The notes: generated from the letters alone by a model not told the origin. Shown: positions 8,915-17,176, counted from the first letter of the stretch. The stretch is DNA of 64,000 bases from Dietzia sp. ANT_WB102 (GCF_008369165.1 NZ_VOBA01000001.1:124001-188000); one strand, 5' to 3'. A program made the numbers and translations.

Positions 8915-10435
8915 TCAGATGCGGCCGTTGAACGCCTGCAGGGCGGCGTCCTCCCGGGTCCCGCCGCGACCGTCACCGTACTCCGAGTAGTCCTCGATCC
9001 ACTCGATGGACTTGATCCACTTGACCATCTTGTACCCGTGGTTGGACTCGACGCGCAGACGTAGAGGCGCCCCGAGGTGGATGTCGAGCGGATGATCGTT
9101 GCGCTCATACGCGAGGATCGTGTCGTCCTCCGCGACCATGTCGAGGTCGAGCACCGCGTAGAACGGCTCCCGAGGACGGTGGTCGTACATCTCCTGGGCC
9201 AGACCGTGGGACGTGACCATCACGTAGTTGCCGTTCGCCGGCCTCGGTCCGAGCAGGTCCAGGACGTCGCGCAGTCTCACCCCGCCCCACTTGGCCGTCG
9301 CGGTCCACCCCTGCATGCAGGAGTGCACGGCGATGTACTCAGTCTTCGGCAGGGCCCGCAGGTCCTCCAGGTTGAGGTACCGCGTCTCGCCGTTGAGCTC
9401 ACCGCCGAGTTCAAGCCGCCAGTCGACGAAGTTGTCCGCCTTGAACCGGAGCCATTCGGGCGACTCGTCGTCTGTGGGGGGCAGGCCGTTTGTCCAGTGG
9501 AACTCTGAGATGTCGTCCTCGGTAAAGGTGTTCTGCTGGCCCCAACGGGGCTTCATCCAGTTGAGGGTGAGCTTGCGGACCGGCTCGGTGAGTGCGACGA
9601 GGATGCGCTGCGACCGGGCGCGGTCGAGCAGCGTGAGGTAGCTCAGCGCGATCCAGAAGGCGATGACGGCGGCGATCGTGATGAGGGTGATGGTGAACGC
9701 CTGCGCGAACCGGGCGGTGTCGGTGACGCCGAAGACCATGTGCGGCAGGTTGTACTCGGTGTGCACGAGAAAAACCAGGCCGACGTGCATGATGATGAAC
9801 AGCGTCATGAGAACCATGCCGATGAAGTGCAGCGACCGGGCACCCTGGTGTCCGCCCCACATTTTGACGTACCAGGGGAAACGGGACCGCACCGCCGGGG
9901 ACATGGCAATGCCCGTGAAGATGAGCAGCGGCGCGAGGAGGAACACCACGCCGGTGTAGGTGAGCATCTGGAGGGCGTCGTACGGCTGGAAGTGCTCGAT
10001 CGACGGCACGCCGAGTCCGGCGTAGATCTTCATCGACTCCCAAGCGTCGGGCATCACGTCCCAGGAGGTGGGCACGATGCGCCGCCACAGCCCGGTGGCG
10101 AACAGCAGGACCACGTAGGCGATGCCGTTGATGAGCCACAAGGTGACGCCGAGACCGTGCCAATGCCGGCCGAGCCCGATGTTCTTGTGCCCCGGCAGGG
10201 TCAGCAGCGGGCTGGCCGAGCGCTCATCCATGAGCGAGGTGTAGACACCCTCCTCCTCCGGCAGTGCGCGCCGGGTGAACTTGATCCATTCGGTACCGGG
10301 TTTGCAGTCGTTCCGCCACCACAAGCGGGGCAGCGACGCGATGATTTCCCAGCCACTGCGCAGCAGGATCCCGATGAGGACGAAGTTGAGCAGGTGGGCC
10401 GTGCGTAGCCAGAGCGGAAAGTCCGGATCCACCAT
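8915..10435 (-). CDS. Cytochrome b561-like membrane domain fused to a sulfite-oxidase-type molybdopterin domain
   Basis: A 506-residue fusion. The first ~280 residues hold about five membrane helices with several in-helix His residues (GLGRHWHG, SLHFIGM, FIIMHVG), as expected for a di-haem b561-type quinol or electron-transfer module. The C-terminal ~190 residues are an oxidoreductase molybdopterin-binding domain. Its AVHSCMQGWTA segment carries the Cys expected to bind molybdenum, and the domain ends with NHGYKMVKWIKSIEW, typical of sulfite-oxidase-fold enzymes. It would pass electrons between the Mo centre and the membrane pool within one chain. The substrate is unknown. The ATG at 10435 has an AAAGG site upstream, and longer starts lack support. 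Confidence 0.85.
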   Translation of the reverse strand: MVDPDFPLWLRTAHLLNFVLIGILLRSGWEIIASLPRLWWRNDCKPGTEWIKFTRRALPEEEGVYTSLMDERSASPLLTLPGHKNIGLGRHWHGLGVTLWLINGIAYVVLLFATGLWRRIVPTSWDVMPDAWESMKIYAGLGVPSIEHFQPYDALQMLTYTGVVFLLAPLLIFTGIAMSPAVRSRFPWYVKMWGGHQGARSLHFIGMVLMTLFIIMHVGLVFLVHTEYNLPHMVFGVTDTARFAQAFTITLITIAAVIAFWIALSYLTLLDRARSQRILVALTEPVRKLTLNWMKPRWGQQNTFTEDDISEFHWTNGLPPTDDESPEWLRFKADNFVDWRLELGGELNGETRYLNLEDLRALPKTEYIAVHSCMQGWTATAKWGGVRLRDVLDLLGPRPANGNYVMVTSHGLAQEMYDHRPREPFYAVLDLDMVAEDDTILAYERNDHPLDIHLGAPLRLRVESNHGYKMVKWIKSIEWIEDYSEYGDGRGGTREDAALQAFNGRI

Positions 10436-10551
10436 GAGATGAGACCTTTCGGTTCGCGAGCAGGGCATCAACGGGTGCGGCGGTCGCTGCACCTCGGTTT
10501 GGCCTGCTAGTCACCCTAGGGCGTACAGGACGCCGTGTTCAGGGGTCTCCT

Positions 10552-11391
10552 ATGGTGACCGGCATGAGTTCCGGAACCCCTCGCGCAATCGGTGCCGTCG
10601 TCCTCGGTGTGGTGGTGTTGGCCGGGATCGGGTGGTGCGCCGAGGCCGAGGACGCCCGCCCGGGAACGATCGGCATTCCCCCGACGTCGGTGGTCGTTCC
10701 GGAAAGGACCATCTCGCCGTCGTCGCCGGTACCGGCGCCCACCGCCGGTGCGGAGTCGGCGAGCCCGGACGAGCACGCGCCTCCGGCCGCGCCCGGGGGC
10801 GACACGGCGGGCGATCCCCTCATCGCCTCAGCGCGCGGGGCGTTGCCCCGGCTCGCGGTCAAGGGGCGTGCGCCCAAAACGGGGTACGACCGCGCCCTGT
10901 TCGGGCAGTCGTGGACCGACGACGTGTCCGTCGAGTTTGGACGCAATGGTTGCGACACTCGCAACGACATCCTCAAACGGGACCTGCAGGACGTCACTTT
11001 CCGCCCAGGGACCAGGGACTGCGTGGTGCTCACCGGAGTATTGGACGGGCCGTACACCGGGGAGCGAATCGAGTTCGTCCGCGGACAGGCCACATCGTCG
11101 CAGGTGCAGATCGACCACGTGGTGGCCCTGTCGGACGCCTGGCAGAAGGGTGCGCAGCAACTGACCGAGGAGCAGCGGCGTGACTTCGCGAACGACCCGC
11201 TCAACCTGCTGGCTGTGGCGGGCCGGGCCAATCAGCAGAAGGGCGACGGCGATACCGCCACCTGGCTCCCGCCGCGTCGCGAGTTCCGCTGCTCGTACGT
11301 GTCACGGCAGGTGTTGGTCAAGGAGCGCTACGGGCTGTGGGTGACGCAGGCCGAGCGGGACGCGATGGACCGTGTCCTCGCCGGCTGTTGA
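10552..11391 (+). CDS. Exported HNH nuclease-like protein (DUF1524/GmrSD C-terminal type)
   Basis: A 279-residue protein with an N-terminal hydrophobic segment at about residues 12-30, then a Pro/Ala-rich linker, then the HNH domain. The nuclease core shows VQIDHVVALSDAW, NDPLNLLAV and NQQKGDGD, the D-H...N...N-x2-K pattern of DUF1524 proteins. The Cys after the hydrophobic segment is preceded by Trp, so it is not a good lipobox, and the protein is probably secreted or membrane-anchored. Similar proteins are common in mycolata as exported nucleases. AGGGG lies six bases before the ATG at 10552. It is divergent from the molybdopterin fusion gene. Confidence 0.85.
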   Translation: MVTGMSSGTPRAIGAVVLGVVVLAGIGWCAEAEDARPGTIGIPPTSVVVPERTISPSSPVPAPTAGAESASPDEHAPPAAPGGDTAGDPLIASARGALPRLAVKGRAPKTGYDRALFGQSWTDDVSVEFGRNGCDTRNDILKRDLQDVTFRPGTRDCVVLTGVLDGPYTGERIEFVRGQATSSQVQIDHVVALSDAWQKGAQQLTEEQRRDFANDPLNLLAVAGRANQQKGDGDTATWLPPRREFRCSYVSRQVLVKERYGLWVTQAERDAMDRVLAGC

Positions 11392-11439
11392 TCCCGGCGG
11401 TGCGCGGACCGGGGCTGGCCGGGGCGCGATGCGGCCGGA

Positions 11440-12309
11440 TCAGAAGTCGAAGAAGCCGCCGCCGTCGCCACCGAACAGGCCACCGTCGAAGAAGCCCCCG
11501 CCGCCGTCTCCCCCACCGTCGCCGCCGAACAGTCCACCGTCGAAGAAGCCCCCGCCATCGCCGCCGGCGTCTCCGCCGTCACCGCCCATGAGTCCCCCGT
11601 CGAAGAACCCATCGCCGCCGTCACCCCCCATGTCGCCGACGTCGACGCCGCCTTCGCCGATACCGGCAGCGAAATCCTCACCGGAGTAACCGACGCCCCC
11701 CATCCCGGCGAACATCATGTTGAACATCATCATCGAGCCCATCATCCACACGCCCGTGGACAGGGCCGACGCCCACCAGGGCTCCGAGTACCAGCCGGCC
11801 GGGACCGGTCGACCGGCCACGACGCCACCCGGGTAGTAGTGCGGAGTCTCGTCACTCGGCTCGGTCGCCGCCTTCATGGTCCGACCCTCGACGTCGACGG
11901 TGCGGTCTTCGGTCACCCGGCCCGCGCGGTCCTGACCGGGGGTAGTGGGCAGCTCGGGCCCCGGGTCCAGGCCCATCGCCGAGCGGGCGGCTCGCACGTA
12001 GTACAAGCCCTCCAGGGCGGTGTCCTTGGCCAGCTGCGCCTGAACCGGGGTGCGGGCGTTCTCCAACTCGGACACGGACGCTGTATAGCGCTCCGACGCG
12101 TCTGCCATGGCCTGCTTGGACGCCTCGTCCGTGCCGTCGAGGTTGAACACCTGGCCACCGAGTCGCTCGATCCACCGGGCCGCCTCGGCCCGATAGTCCT
12201 CGAGGTGGCGGTTGTGGTGCGCCTCCAGCTGGGTCTGACCCTTGTTCTGGCTGCGGGAGACCACAGCGACGGCCAACGCGATCACTGCGGCGATGAGGAG
12301 AAACTCCAC
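11440..12309 (-). CDS. Membrane-anchored protein with C-terminal Gly/Asp/Phe repeats
   Basis: A 289-residue protein with a GTG start and an AAAGG site eight bases upstream. Residues 2-17 form a hydrophobic anchor, followed by a helical region to about residue 115. A Met-rich hydrophobic stretch (GSMMMFNMMFAGMGG) lies near residue 195. The last ~75 residues are repeats around FFDGGLFGGDGG, ending in FFDF. I recognise no known domain. The anchor plus helical core resembles small actinobacterial membrane proteins of unknown role. The Gly/Asp/Phe tail resembles glycine-rich low-complexity sequence that can self-associate, which is inference only. Confidence 0.7.
   Translation of the reverse strand: MEFLLIAAVIALAVAVVSRSQNKGQTQLEAHHNRHLEDYRAEAARWIERLGGQVFNLDGTDEASKQAMADASERYTASVSELENARTPVQAQLAKDTALEGLYYVRAARSAMGLDPGPELPTTPGQDRAGRVTEDRTVDVEGRTMKAATEPSDETPHYYPGGVVAGRPVPAGWYSEPWWASALSTGVWMMGSMMMFNMMFAGMGGVGYSGEDFAAGIGEGGVDVGDMGGDGGDGFFDGGLMGGDGGDAGGDGGGFFDGGLFGGDGGGDGGGGFFDGGLFGGDGGGFFDF
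11443..11660 (-). repeat. In-gene degenerate repeats coding for FFDGGL(F/M)GGDGG units
   Basis: The C-terminal coding part of the preceding membrane protein gene contains at least four related units coding for a Gly-rich run, then Phe-Phe-Asp-Gly-Gly-Leu, then Gly-Gly-Asp-Gly-Gly. The DNA units are similar to one another at 30-50 base intervals, so expansion by slippage or unequal exchange is likely. Copy number may vary among strains. Confidence 0.65.
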
Positions 12310-12321
12310 GACACGACCTTT

Positions 12322-12348
12322 CTCGGTACTGTTCCCGAGGGTACCGAG
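12322..12348. repeat. Inverted repeat upstream of the Gly/Asp/Phe protein gene
   Basis: CTCGGTAC and GTACCGAG form a perfect 8-base inverted repeat separated by 11 bases, 13 bases upstream of the GTG at 12309 and just after the end of the fadE gene. It could be an operator, a leader hairpin or the terminator of the echA-fadE-fadE operon. No T-run follows. Confidence 0.45.
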
Positions 12349-12372
12349 ATCACGGCTTGCGGGCGCGCGGTC

Positions 12373-13548
12373 CTATCGGGGCTCGGCCGCCCGGCGACCA
12401 CGTGAGTGGGCTCCCGTCACACAGTCGAGCCACGCAGCCGCGGCGCCCTCGACTGGGGCGCCCTCGACGACCATCGGCCACGCCCCGTCCATTCCCCCGG
12501 CCACGGCCGCGTCGGCGAGCAACGACTCCCAGAATGCAGCGGATCCGAATTCGCCACGCCACTGCAGGGCGGGCAGGGTCAGGCGATGCAGGGGGTGCTC
12601 GTGGGTGGTGCCCATCGCGCCGTGGACCTGGTGGGCGTTGCGGACAGCCACCGCCAGCGCCTGTGAGACGACGCTACGCGCCACGGCCACCCGGAAACCG
12701 GACAGCGGCCCGGCGAGGTCCGAGGTGAGGGCGTCAGCGACGGCCTGGTCGACCGCCGCCCGCGCGAGGACCGTCTCCGCGGCGATGTCGACGACGAGGT
12801 TTTGCACTGACTGGAACCGGGCCAGTGGCCGGCCGAACTGATTCCGCTCGATCGAGTGGGCGATCGCCGAGTCGAGCATCCCCTCCGCGGCGCCCACGCA
12901 CTGCAGCGCCCTGGCCAGCGCTCCTCGCAGCACCGCGGCCTCGACCGCAGCACCGTCGACCGCAGTCCACGCCGCATCCGGCGGCGGTCGAAGATCGCCC
13001 AGCGGGACCGCCGAGATCCCCTGGGCGGACGTGACCCCGGTTCGACCTGTCGGCACCTCGGCGAGTTCGTAGCCTCTGGCCCCGCCCGAGCGCACCTCGT
13101 CGTCGTCCCCTCCGGCTCGTCGGACGAACAGGACAGAGTCCGTGCCGCCCGCCCAGGCCACGCGCCGCGCGTGCCCATCGTGGCCGATCACTGCGAGGGT
13201 CGCCGTCCCGTCGGTGGCATCGTTGAGGGCTGCGGCGCGGCGAAGAGGCCCGACGACGAGGTCGGTCTCGGCGTAAGGGGTGGCCACTCCCGCGGCCGCG
13301 GACAGACGGAGGAGCGCAGCCGCCTCCGCCCAGCTCGCGCCGCTGCCGCCGCTGGACTCGGGGGCGGTGAGCCGGGCCAGCCCCACCTCGACGAGGCTCT
13401 GCCACACCTTCACCGGGTCGGGCTCGACGTCCGAGCCTGAGTGCCCGGCGAGGACGTCGCCCATCATCGCGAGGAGGTCCTCGTCGACGGCGAGAGCGGC
13501 GGCCGCGGCGCTCGGATCAACGGAGCTCGGATCGATGACGCCGCTCAT
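12373..13548 (-). CDS. Acyl-CoA dehydrogenase, second subunit of a probable heteromeric pair
   Basis: A 391-residue acyl-CoA dehydrogenase-family protein, more divergent than its partner. The C-terminal domain keeps ERNQFGRPLARFQSVQ and VHGAMGTTHEH, the stretches that line the FAD site at the subunit interface. The N-terminal half is eroded and lacks a clear active-site pattern. Its ATG overlaps the stop of the upstream acyl-CoA dehydrogenase gene (ATGA). Adjacent overlapping fadE pairs in mycobacteria often form alpha2-beta2 heterotetramers in which each subunit supplies half of the FAD/active-site set, and that is the likely arrangement here. The substrate is unknown. Steroid side-chain or branched acyl-CoA is possible. 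Confidence 0.85.
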   Translation of the reverse strand: MSGVIDPSSVDPSAAAAALAVDEDLLAMMGDVLAGHSGSDVEPDPVKVWQSLVEVGLARLTAPESSGGSGASWAEAAALLRLSAAAGVATPYAETDLVVGPLRRAAALNDATDGTATLAVIGHDGHARRVAWAGGTDSVLFVRRAGGDDDEVRSGGARGYELAEVPTGRTGVTSAQGISAVPLGDLRPPPDAAWTAVDGAAVEAAVLRGALARALQCVGAAEGMLDSAIAHSIERNQFGRPLARFQSVQNLVVDIAAETVLARAAVDQAVADALTSDLAGPLSGFRVAVARSVVSQALAVAVRNAHQVHGAMGTTHEHPLHRLTLPALQWRGEFGSAAFWESLLADAAVAGGMDGAWPMVVEGAPVEGAAAAWLDCVTGAHSRGRRAAEPR

Positions 13549-14708
13549 CGCATCCCCAGTGCTCGCGCGATCACGCCGCGCAGGATCTCATTGGTCCCGC
13601 CACGGAGCGTGAAACCGGGGCGTTGGTGCAGCCCGGCCCTGAGTAGGTCAGAGAGTTCAGCCACCACCGGGAGGTCCCCGGCGGCGAACTCGTCACCGAG
13701 ACCGGCGGACACCGCATCCACGAGATCACCCTCGGTAGTGGTTCCGAGCAGCTTGACCAGTGCCGCCGCGGTGTCTGCCGGCTCGCCTCGCTGGAGGGAA
13801 CCGGCGATGTTCTGGCTGAGGGCGTGTAGCCCGGCCATGCGGGCCACCGACCGGCCGAGGTCCGCGCGGGCGGGCAGCGCCCCCGCCGCGACCGCACCGA
13901 TCTCAGCGGCGAACACGCGGAACGAGGACAGGAACCGCTCGGGGCCACTCCTCTCGAACGCAAGCTCGGAGTTGACCTGCTCCCAGCCGTGGCCGAGGGT
14001 GCCGAAGACCATCTGGTCAGGCACGAACACCTCATCGAGAACCACCTCGTTGAAGTGGTGATCCCCCGACAGCGACACGATCGGGCGGATGGTGACACCC
14101 TCGCTGCGTAGGTCCACGATGAACTGACTCAGGCCCGCGTGACGGTTCGACGTATCGAGGGGTTCGGTCCGGCACAAGGCGATGAAGGCCTCGGCATGCT
14201 GGGCGCCGGACGTCCACACTTTTGTCCCGGTGATCGACCAGCCGCCGTCGACGCGGACCCCCTTTGTCCGGACACTCGCGAGGTCGGAGCCCGAGTCCGG
14301 TTCACTCATCCCGATGCCGAAGCAGCACTCGCCCGCGGCGATCCGGGGCAGGTACTCGCGCTTCTGCTCCTCCGTTCCGTACCGCAGCAGGGACGGGGCG
14401 ATCTGACGGTCGGCGACCCACTGCGCCGCGACGGGCGCGCCCACCGAGAGCAGTTCCTCGGTCACGACGAAGCGTTCGAGGAAGGTACGCCCGCGGCCCC
14501 CGTACTCGGTGGGGATCGTCATCCCCACCCAACCCCGTTGAGCCAACCGGCGGGTGAAGTCCTCATCCCACCTGGTCAGCCACGTGTCGATCCACGGGGT
14601 GAGCCGCCCCGCGTCGATCTCTTCCGCGAGAAAGGCCCGCACCTCGGCTCTCAGTGCGGCCATCTCCCCCGACGCCAGCGTGGTCGGTGGGGCGATTCGC
14701 GTCGGCAT
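13545..14708 (-). CDS. Acyl-CoA dehydrogenase, first subunit of a probable heteromeric pair
   Basis: A 387-residue acyl-CoA dehydrogenase. It has the FAD and substrate-binding stretch GIGMSEPDSGSDLASVRT, the helix WITGTKVWTSGAQ-type segment (here SITGTKVWTSGAQ), and a C-terminal RGGTNEILRGVIARALG. The usual catalytic Glu just before GTNEI is Gly here, so the base must come from elsewhere or from the partner subunit. It sits eight bases after the enoyl-CoA hydratase gene and overlaps the next fadE by four bases. The enzyme would insert the alpha-beta double bond in an acyl-CoA, with electrons going to electron-transfer flavoprotein. Confidence 0.88.
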   Translation of the reverse strand: MPTRIAPPTTLASGEMAALRAEVRAFLAEEIDAGRLTPWIDTWLTRWDEDFTRRLAQRGWVGMTIPTEYGGRGRTFLERFVVTEELLSVGAPVAAQWVADRQIAPSLLRYGTEEQKREYLPRIAAGECCFGIGMSEPDSGSDLASVRTKGVRVDGGWSITGTKVWTSGAQHAEAFIALCRTEPLDTSNRHAGLSQFIVDLRSEGVTIRPIVSLSGDHHFNEVVLDEVFVPDQMVFGTLGHGWEQVNSELAFERSGPERFLSSFRVFAAEIGAVAAGALPARADLGRSVARMAGLHALSQNIAGSLQRGEPADTAAALVKLLGTTTEGDLVDAVSAGLGDEFAAGDLPVVAELSDLLRAGLHQRPGFTLRGGTNEILRGVIARALGMR

Positions 14709-14716
14709 CGATACCG

Positions 14717-15520
14717 CTAGCGGCCGGTGAAGTTGCCGGGACGCTTCTCCCCGAACGCGGCAAGTGCCTCGCGGTGGTCCTCGGTGTGGTGGGCGAGCGC
14801 CTGCATCGTGGCCGAGAGTTCGAGCAGCGACTCAAGCGATTGGTGTTGGGACTCGCGCAGGAGTCTCTTGGCCATCCGCACCGCGTGCGGCGGGTTCTTG
14901 GCCACCCTGGCCGCCAGCTCGCGGGCAGCGCCCATCAGTGCGTCGGGGTCAACCACCCGGTTGACCAGGCCCCACTCGGCGGCCTGCTCGGCCGTGACCC
15001 GGTCCCCGGTCAGTGCCATCTCCGCGGCTCGCGCCGGGCCGATCGCCTTGGTGAGCAGCCAGGCCCCGCCGTCGCCGGGAATGATGCCCAGCTGGACAAA
15101 GCTCTCGGCGAACCACGCCGTGGTGGAGGCGACTCGGAGGTCACACATCACGGCGAGGTCGCACCCTGCCCCGACCGCCGGCCCGTTGACCGCCGCGACT
15201 ACCGGAACCTCGCAGTGATACAGCGCGCGCGGGATCCGCTGGATGCCCTGGCGGTACCCGTCGCGGAGCTCATACGGGCTACCTCCGAACATCCCGGACC
15301 TGTTGACCATGTCCTTGACGTTGCCGCCCGCGGAGAACGCGGATCCCGCCCCGGTGAGCACGACCGCCCGCACGTCGTGGTCCGCGTTGACCACCGCCAC
15401 CTGTTCGCAGATCGCGTCAACAATGGCTGGATCGGAAATGGGGTTGCGAGCCTCGGGCAGGTTGAGGGTCCACGTCTCGATGTGGTCGGCTCGCTCGACG
15501 AGCAGGGGAGTTGAGGCCAT
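14717..15520 (-). CDS. Enoyl-CoA hydratase/isomerase (crotonase) family protein
   Basis: A 267-residue crotonase-fold protein. The oxyanion-hole segments are GAGSAFSAGG and NGPAVGAGCDLAVMCD, and the C-terminus is typical of the family. At the position where classical hydratases carry the second catalytic Glu (x-PE-x2-LG), this protein has AESFVQLG, followed by PGDGG. That pattern is seen in isomerase-like members, so hydratase versus isomerase is open. The ATG at 15520 has an AGGAAG site eight bases upstream. An earlier start would add 11 residues without support. It is the first gene of the echA-fadE-fadE operon. Confidence 0.85.
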   Translation of the reverse strand: MASTPLLVERADHIETWTLNLPEARNPISDPAIVDAICEQVAVVNADHDVRAVVLTGAGSAFSAGGNVKDMVNRSGMFGGSPYELRDGYRQGIQRIPRALYHCEVPVVAAVNGPAVGAGCDLAVMCDLRVASTTAWFAESFVQLGIIPGDGGAWLLTKAIGPARAAEMALTGDRVTAEQAAEWGLVNRVVDPDALMGAARELAARVAKNPPHAVRMAKRLLRESQHQSLESLLELSATMQALAHHTEDHREALAAFGEKRPGNFTGR

Positions 15521-15553
15521 GGGGCTTCTTCCTGGGTAGAGGTTCCGGTCCAC

Positions 15554-15598
15554 GTTCCGACAGTCCGTGTTCTGACGATCCGTGTTCTGACTCCGTCA
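15554..15598. repeat. Three tandem imperfect 15-bp repeats in the echA operon leader
   Basis: Units at 15554-15568, 15569-15583 and 15584-15598 read GTTCCGACAGTCCGT, GTTCTGACGATCCGT and GTTCTGACTCCGTCA on the plus strand, with a shorter degenerate copy before them (GTTCCGGTCCAC at 15542-15553). They lie between the likely transcription start of the echA operon and its first codon. Phased short repeats in this position are typical of operator arrays. Confidence 0.6.
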
Positions 15599-15609
15599 AT
15601 CTCACTCCG

Positions 15610-15639
15610 ACTGTAGTCAGCGCCCACCGCCGCCGTCAT
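15610..15639 (-). promoter_or_regulatory. Likely promoter of the echA-fadE-fadE operon
   Basis: On the minus strand, TACAGT (15610-15615) serves as the -10 box and ATGACG (15634-15639) as a -35-like box, with an 18-base spacer. Transcription would start near 15603, a few bases before the tandem 15-bp repeats. Confidence 0.45.
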
Positions 15640-15729
15640 CGTTCCCGCAGTGGCCACTGCGCCCGGGGGTCCTGGGCCGGAGACGACGAAACCCCGGCCT
15701 GGACGGACCGGGGTTCGAGTTCTTCCTGA

Positions 15730-15805
15730 TGGAGCCGCGTGTCGGAATCGAACCGACGACCTTTTCATTACGAGTGAAATGCTCTACCGACTGAGCTAAC
15801 GCGGC
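15730..15805 (-). tRNA. tRNA-Thr (anticodon CGT)
   Basis: A 76-base cloverleaf including the encoded CCA. The acceptor stem is GCCGCGT with ACGCGGC, the D-stem GCTC with GAGC, the anticodon stem TTTCA with TGAAA around loop CTCGTAA (anticodon CGT, reading ACG), and the T-stem GTCGG with CCGAC around TTCGATT. All stems pair perfectly. Confidence 0.97.
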
Positions 15806-15898
15806 GAGCCCTTGTGGGGCGACGCAACTATATCCGACCGACCCCCGCCGCCGAAAACGAGCTGGACTCCGGCCCGTTAGACCATCCGCTCGTCGGCA

Positions 15899-17116
15899 TC
15901 AGGATCCGAGCGCAGCGCGGATCGCCCCCACCATCGCCGACACGGCGAACTTCGGCTTGACATTGACTTCGATCGCGGCTCGGCATTCCTGGACAGCCTC
16001 GATCGCCTGGAGGATCGAAGCTGCCGGATAGTGGCCGCCGAGGCGGGCCGCCTCGTCTGCCTTGTCCGGATGCACCGGGTCGACGTCGCGAGCACCCATC
16101 GCGGCCATGAGCGCATCACGGTAGAACCCGGCCAGGTCGACCAGCGAGAGATCCAGCGAGTCGCGGGTCGAGCGGGTCCGCCGCGACTTCTGGGCCTTCT
16201 CGAGCTCTTTGACCGCCCCGGTGGCACCCCTCCCGGCCGACGCGGTGCCCTTGCCTGTGCCGCCCGCACCCAGCGCGGTGCGCAATTCCTCGACTTCGCG
16301 TTCGTCGGACTCGGTGTTACGTGCCTGGGACTCCTGCTCCGCGGCGCTGACGAGCCGGTCAGCGAGCGGGAACGCCCGCCCGGGATTGTGCATGACCATG
16401 GGCAGTTGGAGCACGACGTCTCTTCGCTCCCGGGTCGCCTCGTCGGTGGCCAGCCATCGTGCGCGACCCACGTGCCCGGAGGACACCGAAGCCGCCCACC
16501 GGGCCAGGTCGGGATCAATCGGTTCCCCGTCGGCGAGCAGCGCGCGCTCCACCGCCGCCGCGTTCGGCTGACGCAAAGCGACGTTCCGCGACCGCGACCG
16601 CAGCGTCACCATGATGTCCATCGGGTCGGTGGTCGGCGAGCAGAGCAGGAAGACGGTCCGGCTGGGCGGCTCCTCGACCACCTTGAGCAGCGCGTTGCCG
16701 GACTGCTCGGTGAGACGGTCCGCCTCCTCGACCACCACGATCTGCCAGCGCCCGGTGCCGGGGCGGCTAGCCGCGCGGTGGATGGTCTCCTTGACGTCCT
16801 TGAGCAGGATGTTCACGCCCTGTGGCGCGAGTAGGTGCACGTCCGCGTGGGTACCTGCGAGGACCGTGTGGCACGCTCGGCACTCCCCGCAGCCCACGAC
16901 GTCCGGATGCTCGCACTGCAGCGCAGCGGCGAACGCCATGGCCGCCACGCTCCGGCCGCTGCCCGGCGGGCCGGTGAACAGCCACGCGTGGACCATCCGA
17001 GCGTCCGAGGAGTCCCACCCCTGCCCCGGCACCCGGGCACGGGCTGCCGTGGCGGCAGCGGTCAGCTCCGCCACGACGTCGGCCTGTCCGGCCAACCGAT
17101 CGAACACCCCGGGCAT
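15899..17116 (-). CDS. holB: DNA polymerase III delta-prime subunit
   Basis: A 405-residue clamp-loader subunit. It has a P-loop-like GPPGSGRS (Arg in place of the usual Lys, common in delta-prime), a zinc-binding Cys cluster VGCGECRACH, and the VVVEEADRLTEQSGNALLKVVEEPP segment with the sensor-1 region LLCSPTTDP after it. It loads the sliding clamp as part of the replicase, although delta-prime itself does not hydrolyse ATP. The ATG at 17116 is preceded at seven bases by TAGGGT, suggesting a leaderless transcript. An upstream start 38 codons earlier would overlap the divergent cyclase promoter. It matches Rv3644c next to the cyclase. Confidence 0.93.
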   Translation of the reverse strand: MPGVFDRLAGQADVVAELTAAATAARARVPGQGWDSSDARMVHAWLFTGPPGSGRSVAAMAFAAALQCEHPDVVGCGECRACHTVLAGTHADVHLLAPQGVNILLKDVKETIHRAASRPGTGRWQIVVVEEADRLTEQSGNALLKVVEEPPSRTVFLLCSPTTDPMDIMVTLRSRSRNVALRQPNAAAVERALLADGEPIDPDLARWAASVSSGHVGRARWLATDEATRERRDVVLQLPMVMHNPGRAFPLADRLVSAAEQESQARNTESDEREVEELRTALGAGGTGKGTASAGRGATGAVKELEKAQKSRRTRSTRDSLDLSLVDLAGFYRDALMAAMGARDVDPVHPDKADEAARLGGHYPAASILQAIEAVQECRAAIEVNVKPKFAVSAMVGAIRAALGS

Positions 17117-17123
17117 GACCCCT

Positions 17124-17129
17124 ACCCTA
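17124..17129 (-). promoter_or_regulatory. -10 box of holB, leaderless geometry
   Basis: On the minus strand TAGGGT lies seven bases before the holB ATG. It fits the TANNNT pattern of actinobacterial -10 boxes and fixes the start at 17116. Confidence 0.5.
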
Positions 17130-17176
17130 ACCTCGCCCCCCGACACACCTGCGTCTCCGGGACAACCGGCGCGAAC

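Noticed and set aside
15730-15805. tRNA-Thr as an integration site for a mobile element
   Set aside because: No integrase, direct repeat of the tRNA end or island of different composition flanks it.
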